63,865 nucleotides of DNA from Cryomorphaceae bacterium (GCA_018646865.1 JABGTW010000075.1:1-63865); one strand, 5' to 3'. Positions 34,568 to 46,183 are shown, counted from the stretch's first letter. Notes: a model not told the origin generated them from the sequence alone. Program-made: numbers and translations.

Positions 34568-36355
34568 TTAGTAACCTCTTTTGTTTTCACCATACCCTAT
34601 CTTTCTCATACGCAATGATTTAGGGGTAATTTCTAGATATTCGTCTACTTGAATAAACTCCATGCTTTCTTCTAAAGAGAAATCAATCTTTGGTTCAATT
34701 TGAACTGCAGCATCTGTGCTTTGAGTTCTCATATTGGTTAGCTTCTTTCCTTTTATAACATTAATGCTAAGATCATCGTTTCTTGTATTTTCTCCAATAA
34801 CCTGGCCTTTATATATCTCAGCACCAGGAGAGATAAAAAACCTGCCTCTATCTTGAAGCTTGTTTATAGAGAAAGCAGTTGCAGTTCCTGCCTCCATAGA
34901 AATTAATGAGCCCTTCATTCTCTCAGGAATATCTCCTTTAAGAGGACCGTACTCTCTAAATCGATGGGTCATCACAGCGTTTCCGGCGGTAGCTGTTAAA
35001 ATATTATTTCGCAATCCAATCAATCCTCTTGAGGGAATGTCAAACTCGAGGTGTTGTAGAGCTCCTTTAGGCTCCATGACAAGCATATCACCTTTTCTTT
35101 GACTTACAAGCTCAATGGCTTTTCCAGAAAACTCATCTGGAACATCAATTACAAGCGACTCCATAGGCTCACACTTCACACCGTCAATTTCTTTATAAAT
35201 TACCTGTGGTTTCCCAACCTGAAGCTCAAACCCTTCTCGCCTCATTGTTTCAATTAGAACAGATAAATGAAGAATTCCTCTTCCAGATACGTTGAACTTA
35301 TCCTCGGTAGGGCCATCTTTAACTTTTAAAGCTAAATTTCTTTCTAGCTCAGCATACAACCTGTCTCTTATGTGTCTTGAAGTAACATATTTCCCCTCTT
35401 TTCCAAAAAAAGGCGAGTTGTTTATTGTGAACAACATACTCATTGTGGGCCTGTCTATTGCAATTCTTGGAAGCTCTTCGGGAGACTCAAGGTCTGCAAT
35501 GGTATCACCAATTTCAAAATTTTCTATACCAACAATAGAACAGATGTCTCCAGACCTTGCTTTTTTAACCTGAACCTTTCCCATGCCCTCAAAAACATGG
35601 AGTTCTTTTATTCTTGCTTTCTTTTTTATACCATCTGCTTTACAAAGAATATAATCTTTTCCCTCTACCAAGTCACCCCTAAAGATTCTTCCAATAGCAA
35701 TCTTACCTACAAACTTTGAATAATCTAAAGAAGTAATTTGCATTTGAGGATCACCCTCATTATAAGGAGCCTCAGGAATTACATCAATGACGGCATCTAA
35801 AAGAGGATGAATGTTGTCCGTTTTCTCTTTCCAGTCCAGACTCATCCACCCTTCTTTGGAGGACCCAAAGAGCGTTACAAAATCTAACTGGTCTTCACTT
35901 GCATCTAGGCTAAACATTAGATCAAAGATTGCTTCTTGAACAATCTCAGGTGTACAGTTTTCCTTATCAACCTTATTAACAACGACAATTGGCTTCAGCC
36001 CAAGCTCAATAGCTTTTCCTAATACAAATCGTGTTTGTGGCATCGCCCCTTCGAAGGCATCAACTAACAATAAAACTCCATCAGCCATCTTCAAAACTCT
36101 TTCTACTTCTCCACCAAAATCAGCATGTCCTGGTGTGTCAATAACATTAATCTTTACGTCTTTATATACAACAGAAACATTTTTTGAAAGGATAGTTATT
36201 CCTCTTTCACGTTCCAAATCATTGTTGTCAAGTAACAGTTCGGTTCTTTCTTTACGATCATCTAAAACCTTACAGTGATCAATAATCTTGTCAACTAAGG
36301 TTGTTTTACCATGATCAACGTGCGCAATAATTGCAATATTTCTAATGGAGCTCAT
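34568..36355 (-). CDS. typA: Ribosome-associated GTPase TypA/BipA
   Basis: A translational GTPase linked to ribosome assembly and stress adaptation. G1 AHVDHGKTTLVDKI, G3 DTPGHADF and G4 VNKVDKENC are present, and the rest follows the TypA pattern to the C-terminal LRMRKIGYGENKRGY. The 595-residue length is normal. It is transcribed alone, with 76 bases to matB and about 85 to the helicase gene. Confidence 0.95.
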   Translation of the reverse strand: MSSIRNIAIIAHVDHGKTTLVDKIIDHCKVLDDRKERTELLLDNNDLERERGITILSKNVSVVYKDVKINVIDTPGHADFGGEVERVLKMADGVLLLVDAFEGAMPQTRFVLGKAIELGLKPIVVVNKVDKENCTPEIVQEAIFDLMFSLDASEDQLDFVTLFGSSKEGWMSLDWKEKTDNIHPLLDAVIDVIPEAPYNEGDPQMQITSLDYSKFVGKIAIGRIFRGDLVEGKDYILCKADGIKKKARIKELHVFEGMGKVQVKKARSGDICSIVGIENFEIGDTIADLESPEELPRIAIDRPTMSMLFTINNSPFFGKEGKYVTSRHIRDRLYAELERNLALKVKDGPTEDKFNVSGRGILHLSVLIETMRREGFELQVGKPQVIYKEIDGVKCEPMESLVIDVPDEFSGKAIELVSQRKGDMLVMEPKGALQHLEFDIPSRGLIGLRNNILTATAGNAVMTHRFREYGPLKGDIPERMKGSLISMEAGTATAFSINKLQDRGRFFISPGAEIYKGQVIGENTRNDDLSINVIKGKKLTNMRTQSTDAAVQIEPKIDFSLEESMEFIQVDEYLEITPKSLRMRKIGYGENKRGY

Positions 36356-36440
36356 AGGGCTAATCTTAAAGCTGGCAAAAATACTCTAATTTATCTCTTC
36401 CAAAGAGTAAAAAGAGAATCTTATTCAAAATTGTTAAAGT

Positions 36441-37679
36441 TTATCTTTTAAAACGCCTCTTATTATTTCTAGATTTTCCAGAGCGTTTATTTGATTTCTT
36501 TTGACTGGAGTTTTTTTTCTTTTTAGCTGGCTCAGGGACTATTTTTGGGTCTAATTCAAACCCTTGTGGTATAGATGAAGGAATTTTAAGGTTAATTAAC
36601 TTTTCAATATCCTCTAAATAAGCATATTCATCAATAGAAACTAATGATATTGCCTCTCCGTTGCTTCCAGCTCGTCCAGTTCTTCCAATACGGTGGACAT
36701 AATCTTCGGGAATATTGGGTAATTCAAAATTAACTACATGTGGAAGAAGAGGAATATCTATTCCACGTGCAGCGATATCTGTGGCTACTAACACATTTAC
36801 AGACCCGTCTTTGAATCCCGCTAATGCAGCTGTCCTTGCAGTTTGACTCTTATTGCCATGAATAGCCTTTGCATTTATACTAAAGTTAATCATCTTTTTG
36901 CATAAATTGTTTGCACCGTGTTTGGTCCTGGTAAAAACCAAAACCTGTTCCCATTCTCCTGCAATAATTAATTTGATTAGTAGTTCTGATTTTCGTGCTC
37001 TATCAACTTTAAAAACACGTTGAATGATAGCCTCTACAGTTGCATTTCCAGGGCTTACATCTATCTGCACGGGGTGGTTAAGAATTCCCTGAGCTAAACT
37101 TTTAATTTCTCTAGAAAATGTTGCCGAAAACATCAGGTTTTGACGAACATTGGGGAGCAGACTAATGATATTTGAAATTTCACGATGAAATCCCATGTCT
37201 AACATTCTGTCCGCCTCATCAAGAACTAACACTTCAATTTTGTCAAAAAACAACACTTTTTGTCTGTATAAATCAAGCAATCTACCAGGAGTAGCAACCA
37301 ATATGTCAATCCCTTTATTGATTTTTTTAACCTGAGGCTTTTGGTTAACCCCTCCAAAAACAACTGTTGACTTTAAGTCTGAAAATAAACTATATTCTTG
37401 AACATTTTCGTATACCTGAGAGGCAAGCTCTCGTGTAGGAGTAAGAATCAATGCTCTAACAGACCTAGAGGGATGGTGTTTTTGTTTTGAAAGACGTTGT
37501 AATAAAGGCAAGGTAAAGCCTGCTGTTTTTCCAGTTCCAGTTTGAGCAGAAGCAAGAATGTCTTTCCCTTTTAAAATTTCTGGAATCGCTTTAGTTTGAA
37601 TGGGGGTAGGCTCAGAATAACCTTTTTCTTCAATAGCTTTTACAAAAATTGAGTTTAATCCTAAATCAGAGAATTTCAT
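36441..37679 (-). CDS. DEAD-box RNA helicase, RhlE-like
   Basis: A 412-residue ATP-dependent RNA helicase. The Q motif region ends in PTPIQTKAIP, then ASAQTGTGKTAGF (motif I), PTRELA, VLDEADRMLDMGFH (DEAD box), SATFS (motif III) and HRIGRTGRAG (motif VI). The C-terminal tail is very basic (KKKKNSSQKKSNKRSG), as in RhlE-type helicases active on ribosomal RNA or mRNA. The start is the ATG at 37679; reading from 37727 would add 16 residues with no homology to the family. Confidence 0.93.
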   Translation of the reverse strand: MKFSDLGLNSIFVKAIEEKGYSEPTPIQTKAIPEILKGKDILASAQTGTGKTAGFTLPLLQRLSKQKHHPSRSVRALILTPTRELASQVYENVQEYSLFSDLKSTVVFGGVNQKPQVKKINKGIDILVATPGRLLDLYRQKVLFFDKIEVLVLDEADRMLDMGFHREISNIISLLPNVRQNLMFSATFSREIKSLAQGILNHPVQIDVSPGNATVEAIIQRVFKVDRARKSELLIKLIIAGEWEQVLVFTRTKHGANNLCKKMINFSINAKAIHGNKSQTARTAALAGFKDGSVNVLVATDIAARGIDIPLLPHVVNFELPNIPEDYVHRIGRTGRAGSNGEAISLVSIDEYAYLEDIEKLINLKIPSSIPQGFELDPKIVPEPAKKKKNSSQKKSNKRSGKSRNNKRRFKR

Positions 37680-37872
37680 ACGGGGTATTAATGTTTTTTT
37701 GAGGCAAAAACTTTTCAAAGATAACAAATTGAAAGCTGCGTCTGCTAATTATTTTTCTGTCACGCAAACTTTATAAAAGTATAAGAAAAAAAGTATGTTT
37801 ATAAGCTAAAATTAATACATGTTAAGAAAGCCCTTGTGCGATAATTTAAAATATTTTAATTTAACATTCTAA

Positions 37873-40062
<2,190 letters not shown>

Positions 40063-40134
40063 ACTTTTGGTAAAAATCCTTGTCTAATAAAGTAGAAGCA
40101 TATTTTTCCATATGCTAATTGGATTTAGTTTAAC

Positions 40135-40170
40135 AGGCTTAGGTTTCTTTTGGAGGCTAAGCCTTTTTTT
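40135..40170 (+). terminator. Intrinsic terminator after katG
   Basis: AGGCTTAG (40135-40142) pairs with CTAAGCCT (40157-40164) and is followed by seven T residues. A second, shorter hairpin (AGCATA/TATGCT, 40097-40116) lies upstream. Confidence 0.75.
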
Positions 40171-40215
40171 CTGTTATATAATTTTTATATTTAAAGCTTA
40201 CAAAAAATAATAGTT

Positions 40216-42237
40216 ATGAAAAAATATACATTTAATCTTATCTTTTCAGCTCTTCTTCTAACAACAGCAACCATGTTCTCACAAGAGCTGGTAGTTAAGT
40301 CCAATCTGGAGGGCTTAACAATGAGCGTTGGAGAAACATTTAAGCCAACATCTTTTGCAGAAAATTTAAAAGGAGAAAAAATAATGTGTCAGGCAGTTAT
40401 ATACTATAACAAAAAAGGTGTTTTTAGCACGGCGAAGGCAGTTACCGTTAACAGAGGAGAGGGAACAATTAGGGCTAATGAGCCTGGAACTCATGAAATT
40501 GTAGCGCTATGTATAGGGCAACAAGGACAAAGGTTAAGTAGAACATTTCCTATTCAGGTTGATTTTCCAAAAGCCAAAGAAATAAAGATTACTCTGTCGG
40601 CATCGAAAGTATACGAGGGATCCTTTCTTCCGCTAGACTTTGAAGTTGTTGACGAAATGAATTTTACAAGAAAAAACGAATTTTTTCAGCTAAGCACAGA
40701 TTCAGACAACATTAAGATAGACGCCTTTAACAATGTTAAAGCGGTATCTCCAGGGAAAGCTATCCTTTCAGCTTCATTTGATGAGATATCAACCTCTTTA
40801 ACCATAGACATTTTAGACAATCCTGTTGAGAAATTAGAGCTTAGAGCTAGCTTGGATGTTGCGAGAACAGGAGACGTTGTTAGCTACGAGGCAATAGGCT
40901 ATGATAGTGCTGGTAAGCTAATTGAAGGACTGCCTTTCTCATATACTTTTTCTGGAAAAGCAGTTGATAAATCAAATAACGCCTCAGGCCTAATAATGAA
41001 CGACGGAAGATTTGTTGCAGAAGTTATAGGAGACTATATGGTGTCTGCAAGCATTGGAAGCAGTTCAGTTTCTAGGCCATTAAAAGTTGTTGGAAGAGGA
41101 ATTGAAAGAGAGGTTTTAAAAGTTGGAAAGGGTGTTGTAACGGACAAACATACATCTGATTTCTGGGTTTTTGAAGGTGTTGATGGAAGAGACTATGCTG
41201 TAACTGGAACATGGGGCGCTGACGGAACTTCTTTCTTTTGGGATGTTACAGATCCGACAAGCATCAAAAAAATTGACAGCGTTAAAGTTGACGCAAGAAC
41301 AGTTAACGACGTAAAGGTTTCTCAAGATGGAAGAATTTCAGTTATAAGCAGGGAGGGAGCATCAGACAGAAAAAACGGAATTATAATTTTAGATGTTTCA
41401 AATCCATATGACGTAAAGGTTCTTTCAGAATACACAAAAAATCTTACAGGGGGAGTACACAATGTGTTTATTGACAACGACCATGTATACGCCCTTAGTG
41501 GAAGTCAGAGGTATTACATAATAAACATTAAAGACCCAAAAAATCCAGTAGAGGTTGGAATGTTTGAAGTAGGAAAAGAAGGACAGTCTATTCACGATGT
41601 TTGGATTGAGGATGGAATTGCATATTCTTCTAATTGGAGAGATGGGGTTTATTTGGTTGATGTTGGAAACGGAATAGCTGGCGGTTCTCCATCTAATCCA
41701 GTAGCCTTTGCAAACTATGATTATGCTACAGGAGCACACCACGCAACATTTCCTTTTAAAAGCAAGTCTACAGGAAAATTTTATACAGTATTAGGAGATG
41801 AGATTTTTCCTGATGGCGTAGATGAGAACAACCCAAATATAACAGCTGGATTTCTACATTTTGTTGACTTTTCAGACCTAGACAACCCTATAGAGGTGGC
41901 AAAGTATGAGCTTCCGGGACAAGGGTCACACAACTATTGGATTGAAGACGACATTTTATATGTTGCAATGTATGGAGGGGGAGTAAGAATAGTAGATATA
42001 AGCGGTGAGCTTTTAGGCGATTTGTTCAGGCAAGGAAGAGAAATAGGATACATCATGACAGGAACATCAGACGCTTACATACCCAACGCTACCATGGCAT
42101 GGGGAGCACAGCTATATAAAGGATATGTTTTTTATTCTGACTGGAATAGCGGGTTAGGATCGTCAAAAGTATCTGAATTAAAACCAGATAATTCTAAAGC
42201 AAATCAGTACATAAACAAAACACCTATAATTGATTAA
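40216..42237 (+). CDS. Secreted LVIVD-repeat protein with Ig-like N-terminal region
   Basis: A 673-residue exported protein; the signal peptide ends near TMFSQ. The N-terminal 280 residues look like Ig-like (Big-2 type) beta domains, for example VSPGKAILSASFDEIS. The C-terminal 370 residues hold repeats of the LVIVD type, such as GVDGRDYAVTGTWG, HNVFIDNDHVYALSG, IHDVWIEDGIAYSSNW and HNYWIEDDILYVAMYGGG, which are expected to form a beta-propeller. Such proteins lie on the surface or in the periplasm with binding rather than enzymatic roles. Its stop is directly followed by the ATG of the second propeller gene. Confidence 0.8.
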   Translation: MKKYTFNLIFSALLLTTATMFSQELVVKSNLEGLTMSVGETFKPTSFAENLKGEKIMCQAVIYYNKKGVFSTAKAVTVNRGEGTIRANEPGTHEIVALCIGQQGQRLSRTFPIQVDFPKAKEIKITLSASKVYEGSFLPLDFEVVDEMNFTRKNEFFQLSTDSDNIKIDAFNNVKAVSPGKAILSASFDEISTSLTIDILDNPVEKLELRASLDVARTGDVVSYEAIGYDSAGKLIEGLPFSYTFSGKAVDKSNNASGLIMNDGRFVAEVIGDYMVSASIGSSSVSRPLKVVGRGIEREVLKVGKGVVTDKHTSDFWVFEGVDGRDYAVTGTWGADGTSFFWDVTDPTSIKKIDSVKVDARTVNDVKVSQDGRISVISREGASDRKNGIIILDVSNPYDVKVLSEYTKNLTGGVHNVFIDNDHVYALSGSQRYYIINIKDPKNPVEVGMFEVGKEGQSIHDVWIEDGIAYSSNWRDGVYLVDVGNGIAGGSPSNPVAFANYDYATGAHHATFPFKSKSTGKFYTVLGDEIFPDGVDENNPNITAGFLHFVDFSDLDNPIEVAKYELPGQGSHNYWIEDDILYVAMYGGGVRIVDISGELLGDLFRQGREIGYIMTGTSDAYIPNATMAWGAQLYKGYVFYSDWNSGLGSSKVSELKPDNSKANQYINKTPIID

Positions 42238-43287
42238 ATGAACAGGTCTCTCTTATTAATTTTATTTGCTGTTACTTTAAGCTATAGCCAGGAATACTAT
42301 TTTTATGTAGCTGCAGAATCAGACGATACGGTTTCATTAATAAACTTTGATGGAGAAACCACAACCGAGATAGAGAGAATACCTGTTGGTGTTATGAAAA
42401 CAGAAATTGAGGGTCCGCACGGACTAACAGTTGATCCCTCTGGAGATTATTGGTATCTTTCACTTGCACACGGCAACCCATACGGGTCGCTTGTAAAATA
42501 TTCAACTGACACAAATAGGCCAGTCGATAAAACCACATTAGGAATGTTTCCGGCTTCAATGCAAATATCTAGTTTGACAGGATTATTATATTGTGTAAAC
42601 TTTAATTTGCACGGCGAAATGAAGCCAAGCAGCGTTTCTGTTGTTGACCCTGAAACAATGACTGAAATTAAACAAATTCAAACTGGGGTAATGCCTCACG
42701 GCTCTAGAATGTCGCCAAATGGAAGATTTCAGTACTCTGTTGCTATGATGTCTGGAGAATTATTTGAGGTTGACGCTTTGACCTTAGAGGTTAACAGAAC
42801 CTTAAACCTTGATAAAACTCATAACATGAACCACAAAGGGATGTACCATTCACCTGTTAAGCCAACGTGGGTGACACCTCATCCTTTAAAACCAAAAGTT
42901 TATGTTGCAGGAAACGGTTCTAACGAGATTATTGAAATTGACACGGAAATATGGGAAATAACCAACAGAATTGATACGGGCAAAGGACCTTATAATATTG
43001 ACATTTCTTCAAATGGTAAATTTTTGGTTGCAACACTAAAGGGTGATGCAAAAACAATGGTTTGGGAGCTCGATAAAAAAAACCCTTCTGTTGTTTCAAA
43101 TAATTCTAGTGTTACTCACGGGGTTGTGATTTCACCGGATAGTAAATATGCATTTGTTACCGTCGAAGGTGTTGGAGGCGATCCGGGCCTAGTAGACGTA
43201 ATAGACTTAAAAAAGGCAAAAGTAGTTAGCTCTATAAGCATTGGAAAGCAAGCTGGCGGGATAGCTTTTTGGAAAATAGAAGAATAA
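42238..43287 (+). CDS. Secreted YncE/YVTN-type beta-propeller protein
   Basis: A 349-residue exported protein with a signal peptide ending near LSYSQ. Its repeats have the 40-residue YVTN pattern: GPHGLTVDPSGDYWYLS, SRMSPNGRFQYSVAM, PLKPKVYVAGNGSNEIIEID and GVVISPDSKYAFVTVEG. A seven-bladed propeller is likely. HNMNHKGMYHSP is a His- and Met-rich loop that could bind metal. It follows the LVIVD protein with no spacer, so the two should be made together and may act as a pair. The ligand is unknown. Confidence 0.82.
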   Translation: MNRSLLLILFAVTLSYSQEYYFYVAAESDDTVSLINFDGETTTEIERIPVGVMKTEIEGPHGLTVDPSGDYWYLSLAHGNPYGSLVKYSTDTNRPVDKTTLGMFPASMQISSLTGLLYCVNFNLHGEMKPSSVSVVDPETMTEIKQIQTGVMPHGSRMSPNGRFQYSVAMMSGELFEVDALTLEVNRTLNLDKTHNMNHKGMYHSPVKPTWVTPHPLKPKVYVAGNGSNEIIEIDTEIWEITNRIDTGKGPYNIDISSNGKFLVATLKGDAKTMVWELDKKNPSVVSNNSSVTHGVVISPDSKYAFVTVEGVGGDPGLVDVIDLKKAKVVSSISIGKQAGGIAFWKIEE

Positions 43288-43335
43288 TCTTTTGTGGAAG
43301 GTTTTGTTGAGGGTTGGTAAAATCAAATATAAGTC

Positions 43336-44550
43336 ATGATAAATTCAGAAAAAATTAGAGAATACTTTCCTTCGTTAAGCAGGATAGACAATAACAATAA
43401 CCAGATTATCTATTTAGATGGTCCGGGAGGTACACAGGTTCCTATTCAGGTAATTGAAGGAATATCACAATATTACATAAGGTCAAACGCAAACACACAT
43501 GGTGAGTTTGCAACCAGTAAAGAAACAGATTTTATGATGGACGGCTTAAGAGGTAGAGTTTCTGACATGCTAGGCTCAGAAGGACCAAACACAATATCGA
43601 TTGGGCAAAACATGACAACCCTTAATTATAGTTTGGCAAGGGCATTATCAAGAAAGTTTAAGGAAGGAGACGAAGTAATAATAACAGAGTTAGACCACGA
43701 AGCAAACAGAGGTCCCTGGAGGGTTTTAGAAGAGGTTGGGGTCAAACTGGTTGAGGTTAAGCTTTTAGAAAGCGGCATTCTTGATTATTCAGATTTCAAA
43801 AATAAAATAAACGATAAAACCGTTATGGTTTGCATGGGAATGTCTTCTAATGCTTTTGGAACACTTAATGATTTTATTGACATAGGCAGCCATCTAAAAG
43901 ACAAGGATTGTCTTTTTCTGCTAGACGCTGTCCATTATGCGCCTCACTTTTCAATAAATGTTCAAGAATTGAATTGTGATTTCATGTTGTGTTCTGCATA
44001 TAAGTTTTATGGACCACATGTTAGTTTCCTTTATTCAAGACCAGGCCTTTTGGACAGTCTAAGCCCAGACAGGCTTGTTGTTCAAGACCAGGAAGCTCCA
44101 TATATAATTGAGACAGGAACACTAAATCACGCTGCCTGTTCTGGAGTTGCCTCTGCTATAGATTTTATTTCGTCTATTGGAGAGGGGGATTCTTTAAGAG
44201 AAAAGCTTGAAAGCGCATATCAAAAAATTAGCAATCACGAATTTGAACTTGCAAAGCACCTATATGACTCGCTTCAAAATTTTCAAAAAATTACTGTGAT
44301 AGGCCCCGACTTTTCAAGTAAAAAAAGAACTCCAACTGTTTCTTTTGTCCACAATGATTTCTCTCCACAAGAGGTTTGTAAAAAATTAGCCAGTAAAAAC
44401 ATATGTGCTTGGGACGGCCATTTTTACGCACTTAAAGCAATACAGAAATTAGGACTAGAGAGTAAGGGAGGGGTTACAAGGCTAGGGGTCTCCGTGTATA
44501 ACACAAAACAGGAAATTGATAAGGTGATTGAGGTAATTTCTGAAATCTAA
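43336..44550 (+). CDS. Cysteine desulfurase-like class V aminotransferase
   Basis: A 404-residue PLP enzyme. It has YLDGPGGTQVPIQV near the N-terminus, ELDHEANRGPW, LLDAVHYAPH (the PLP-ring Asp) and CSAYKFYGPH with the PLP-binding Lys. This is the pattern of the cysteine-desulfurase-like subgroup (TIGR01976) rather than of IscS or SufS; the mobile catalytic Cys loop of those is not obvious. Its true reaction is unknown. No Fe-S assembly gene is adjacent. It overlaps the converging Stealth gene by four bases. Confidence 0.85.
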   Translation: MINSEKIREYFPSLSRIDNNNNQIIYLDGPGGTQVPIQVIEGISQYYIRSNANTHGEFATSKETDFMMDGLRGRVSDMLGSEGPNTISIGQNMTTLNYSLARALSRKFKEGDEVIITELDHEANRGPWRVLEEVGVKLVEVKLLESGILDYSDFKNKINDKTVMVCMGMSSNAFGTLNDFIDIGSHLKDKDCLFLLDAVHYAPHFSINVQELNCDFMLCSAYKFYGPHVSFLYSRPGLLDSLSPDRLVVQDQEAPYIIETGTLNHAACSGVASAIDFISSIGEGDSLREKLESAYQKISNHEFELAKHLYDSLQNFQKITVIGPDFSSKKRTPTVSFVHNDFSPQEVCKKLASKNICAWDGHFYALKAIQKLGLESKGGVTRLGVSVYNTKQEIDKVIEVISEI

Positions 44551-45530
44551 CTCTGTTTTTTCAAAAGATTTATGTTGATAAGTGTTTCTAAAACACCTAT
44601 TACTTTTTCAAGGGTGTTAACCTCAAGCAGGTCTAGGTTTTGAAGATTTAAAAATAAAATATTCTCAGACACAATCGCTTTTTTAACCCTTCTTAGCACC
44701 TTGTTTGGCTTGCTCTTTTTGGTGTAGTTAACCTCTTCTAGTTGAATTCGGCTAGTTGTTTCTGTGATGTTATTTTTTATTGAATAATGATTTATTAGGC
44801 TGTATGAAAGAAACTGTTTTGGTGTTCTAAAACGGTATTTTATTTGTTCGTTTAATAACCCGGGTAAATTAGCGTAATAATTAATTAAAACGGACTTGTT
44901 TAGCGCTCTTGGTGTGTGAAATGTTCTAAAATATTTTTTATCATATCCTTCTAGTTTAGCACTTAACGCTTGAGCTTTTTTGTATCCCCATTTTTTTTTG
45001 CTAGAAGGAAAAAAGATTCTTTTAACTTGTTTGTACCATACTCTGTCGGGCTGGCTAGCCCACCTTCCTCTAACTAAGGGTTTTTTATTAATAAAAAAGT
45101 CTTCTATTTTGGTTGGCTTTATCAAAAAAGTGTCATCATTGAAGTAAATAAAATGATCAGATAGGCCTTTTATATACTGAAGCATCGATTCAATTGTCGT
45201 CGCATTAAAGGTTGGCAACACTTCTAAGTGATCTCTAAAAACCTCTTTGTGATCTATCACTTTTAGTCGTTTTCTATAAGAGTCGTCCCAGTTTTCAGCC
45301 TCTTTGATTATGTTTGGGGTTTGTTGGTCTGTTAAGACATAAATATTTTTGACAAAAGGAGCAAATTTAAAGATTGACTTTATTACAAGATTTATTTCAT
45401 TAACCTGGTTAAACCTTGAGGTGTTAGTGGATTCAGTTTTGTTTTTGTTTGTTATATATGAGTTTCTCTTGCTAATGTGATCCGGGTCCTGCCCGTCTAC
45501 CCATGTAATTACAGCATCTATTCTTTCCAT
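44547..45530 (-). CDS. Stealth family sugar-phosphate transferase
   Basis: A 327-residue Stealth protein. Conserved region 1 is DAVITWVDGQDP, region 2 is HFIYFNDDTFLIKP, and the FHTPRALNK segment fits region 3. Stealth proteins transfer hexose-1-phosphates from nucleotide sugars to build phosphoglycan capsules or, in eukaryotes, the mannose-6-phosphate tag. No other capsule gene is adjacent; a glycosyltransferase/pyruvyl transferase pair lies 40 kb away. The upstream XRE regulator gene ends on the base before its ATG, so the regulator probably controls it. Confidence 0.88.
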   Translation of the reverse strand: MERIDAVITWVDGQDPDHISKRNSYITNKNKTESTNTSRFNQVNEINLVIKSIFKFAPFVKNIYVLTDQQTPNIIKEAENWDDSYRKRLKVIDHKEVFRDHLEVLPTFNATTIESMLQYIKGLSDHFIYFNDDTFLIKPTKIEDFFINKKPLVRGRWASQPDRVWYKQVKRIFFPSSKKKWGYKKAQALSAKLEGYDKKYFRTFHTPRALNKSVLINYYANLPGLLNEQIKYRFRTPKQFLSYSLINHYSIKNNITETTSRIQLEEVNYTKKSKPNKVLRRVKKAIVSENILFLNLQNLDLLEVNTLEKVIGVLETLININLLKKQS

Positions 45531-45725
45531 TTAAACGAAGTAAAAAAGTTTGTTAATAGGCGTGTTGAGAGAATCAGATATTTTTAGGGCGACATCTAAG
45601 CCAGGCACAAATTTGTTTTTTTCAACAGAAATTATGGTTTGCCTGCTCACCCCCGCTCTAGAAGCAAGCTCTTCTTGAGTCATCTTCAAGCCCTTTCTAT
45701 AATCTCTAACTCTATTTACTAGCAT
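45531..45725 (-). CDS. Small XRE-family transcriptional regulator
   Basis: A 64-residue helix-turn-helix protein of the compact Cro/C1 type: RDYRKGLKMTQEELASRAGVSRQTIISVEKNKF covers helices 1-4 (given here as the region 7-39), with TQEELASRAGVSRQTI as the HTH. It has no effector domain. Three near-identical imperfect palindromes lie immediately upstream, one over its own promoter, so autoregulation is likely. The stop lies directly before the Stealth start, so both should be on one transcript. Confidence 0.9.
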   Translation of the reverse strand: MLVNRVRDYRKGLKMTQEELASRAGVSRQTIISVEKNKFVPGLDVALKISDSLNTPINKLFYFV

Positions 45726-45726
45726 A

Positions 45727-45744
45727 TGTAAAACAAACTTTACA
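45727..45744. promoter_or_regulatory. Operator-like repeat 1 of 3 (XRE)
   Basis: TGTAAAACAAACTTTACA has inverted arms TGTAAA and TTTACA. It covers the predicted transcription start and the end of the -7 box of the XRE gene, a classic repressor position. Confidence 0.65.
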
Positions 45745-45750
45745 AATATA
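45743..45750 (-). promoter_or_regulatory. Predicted -7 box for the XRE-Stealth unit
   Basis: On the minus strand it reads TATATTTG, 17 bases before the XRE ATG at 45725. It lies between operator copies 1 and 2 and touches copy 1. Confidence 0.5.
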
Positions 45751-45759
45751 ACAATATTT

Positions 45760-45777
45760 TGTAAAACAAATTTTACT
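45760..45777. promoter_or_regulatory. Operator-like repeat 2 of 3 (XRE)
   Basis: TGTAAAACAAATTTTACT differs from copy 1 by two bases. It begins 33 bases after copy 1 (about three helical turns) and covers the expected -33 region of the XRE promoter. Confidence 0.6.
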
Positions 45778-45798
45778 TTATTTCTTCTTTTATATAAT

Positions 45799-45816
45799 TG
45801 TAAAACAAACTTTACT
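45799..45816. promoter_or_regulatory. Operator-like repeat 3 of 3 (XRE)
   Basis: TGTAAAACAAACTTTACT is identical to copy 1 except for the last base. It begins 39 bases after copy 2. It is nearest to the end of the HxlR gene, where a partial TTTACTTTACA remnant is also seen. Confidence 0.6.
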
Positions 45817-45831
45817 TTATAAATGTATACT

Positions 45832-46140
45832 TTACTTTACATTTGCCCATTCTTCAATACTTTTAAAGACTCCGCATAGGCTTTTTCCTTTTTCAGTCAA
45901 CGAATATTCAACTCTAGGAGGAATTTCATTGTACTGCATTCTTTCTACCAGACCGTCTTTTGCAAGCTCTTTTAGCTGATCAGCCAAAACTTTTCTTGAA
46001 ATATTGTCTATACTAGCCGCTAAAAACCCGAACCTTAAAGCTTCTTTGTTTCTTAATCGGCCAATTATTACTAGCTTCCATTTACCCCCTAACATTGAGG
46101 TAAAATCGGAAACAGGACAGGCTTTATCTGTTTTATCCAT
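45832..46140 (-). CDS. HxlR/DUF24-family redox-type regulator
   Basis: A 102-residue winged-helix protein: CPVSDFTSMLGGKWKLVIIG at the N-terminus, ISRKVLADQLKELAKDGLVE as recognition and wing helices, then VEYSLTEKGKSL. Cys8 at the start of the CP motif is the position used as a thiol switch by YodB, HypR and relatives that sense quinones, aldehydes or disulfide stress. It is divergent from the YceI/CDGSH/FMN-reductase genes, and is likely to repress or activate them. The role of Cys8 here is inferred from those relatives. Confidence 0.9.
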   Translation of the reverse strand: MDKTDKACPVSDFTSMLGGKWKLVIIGRLRNKEALRFGFLAASIDNISRKVLADQLKELAKDGLVERMQYNEIPPRVEYSLTEKGKSLCGVFKSIEEWANVK

Positions 46141-46183
46141 TTGTTACATCTTTATAACCACTTTCTAATAGTTACATTTAGGG

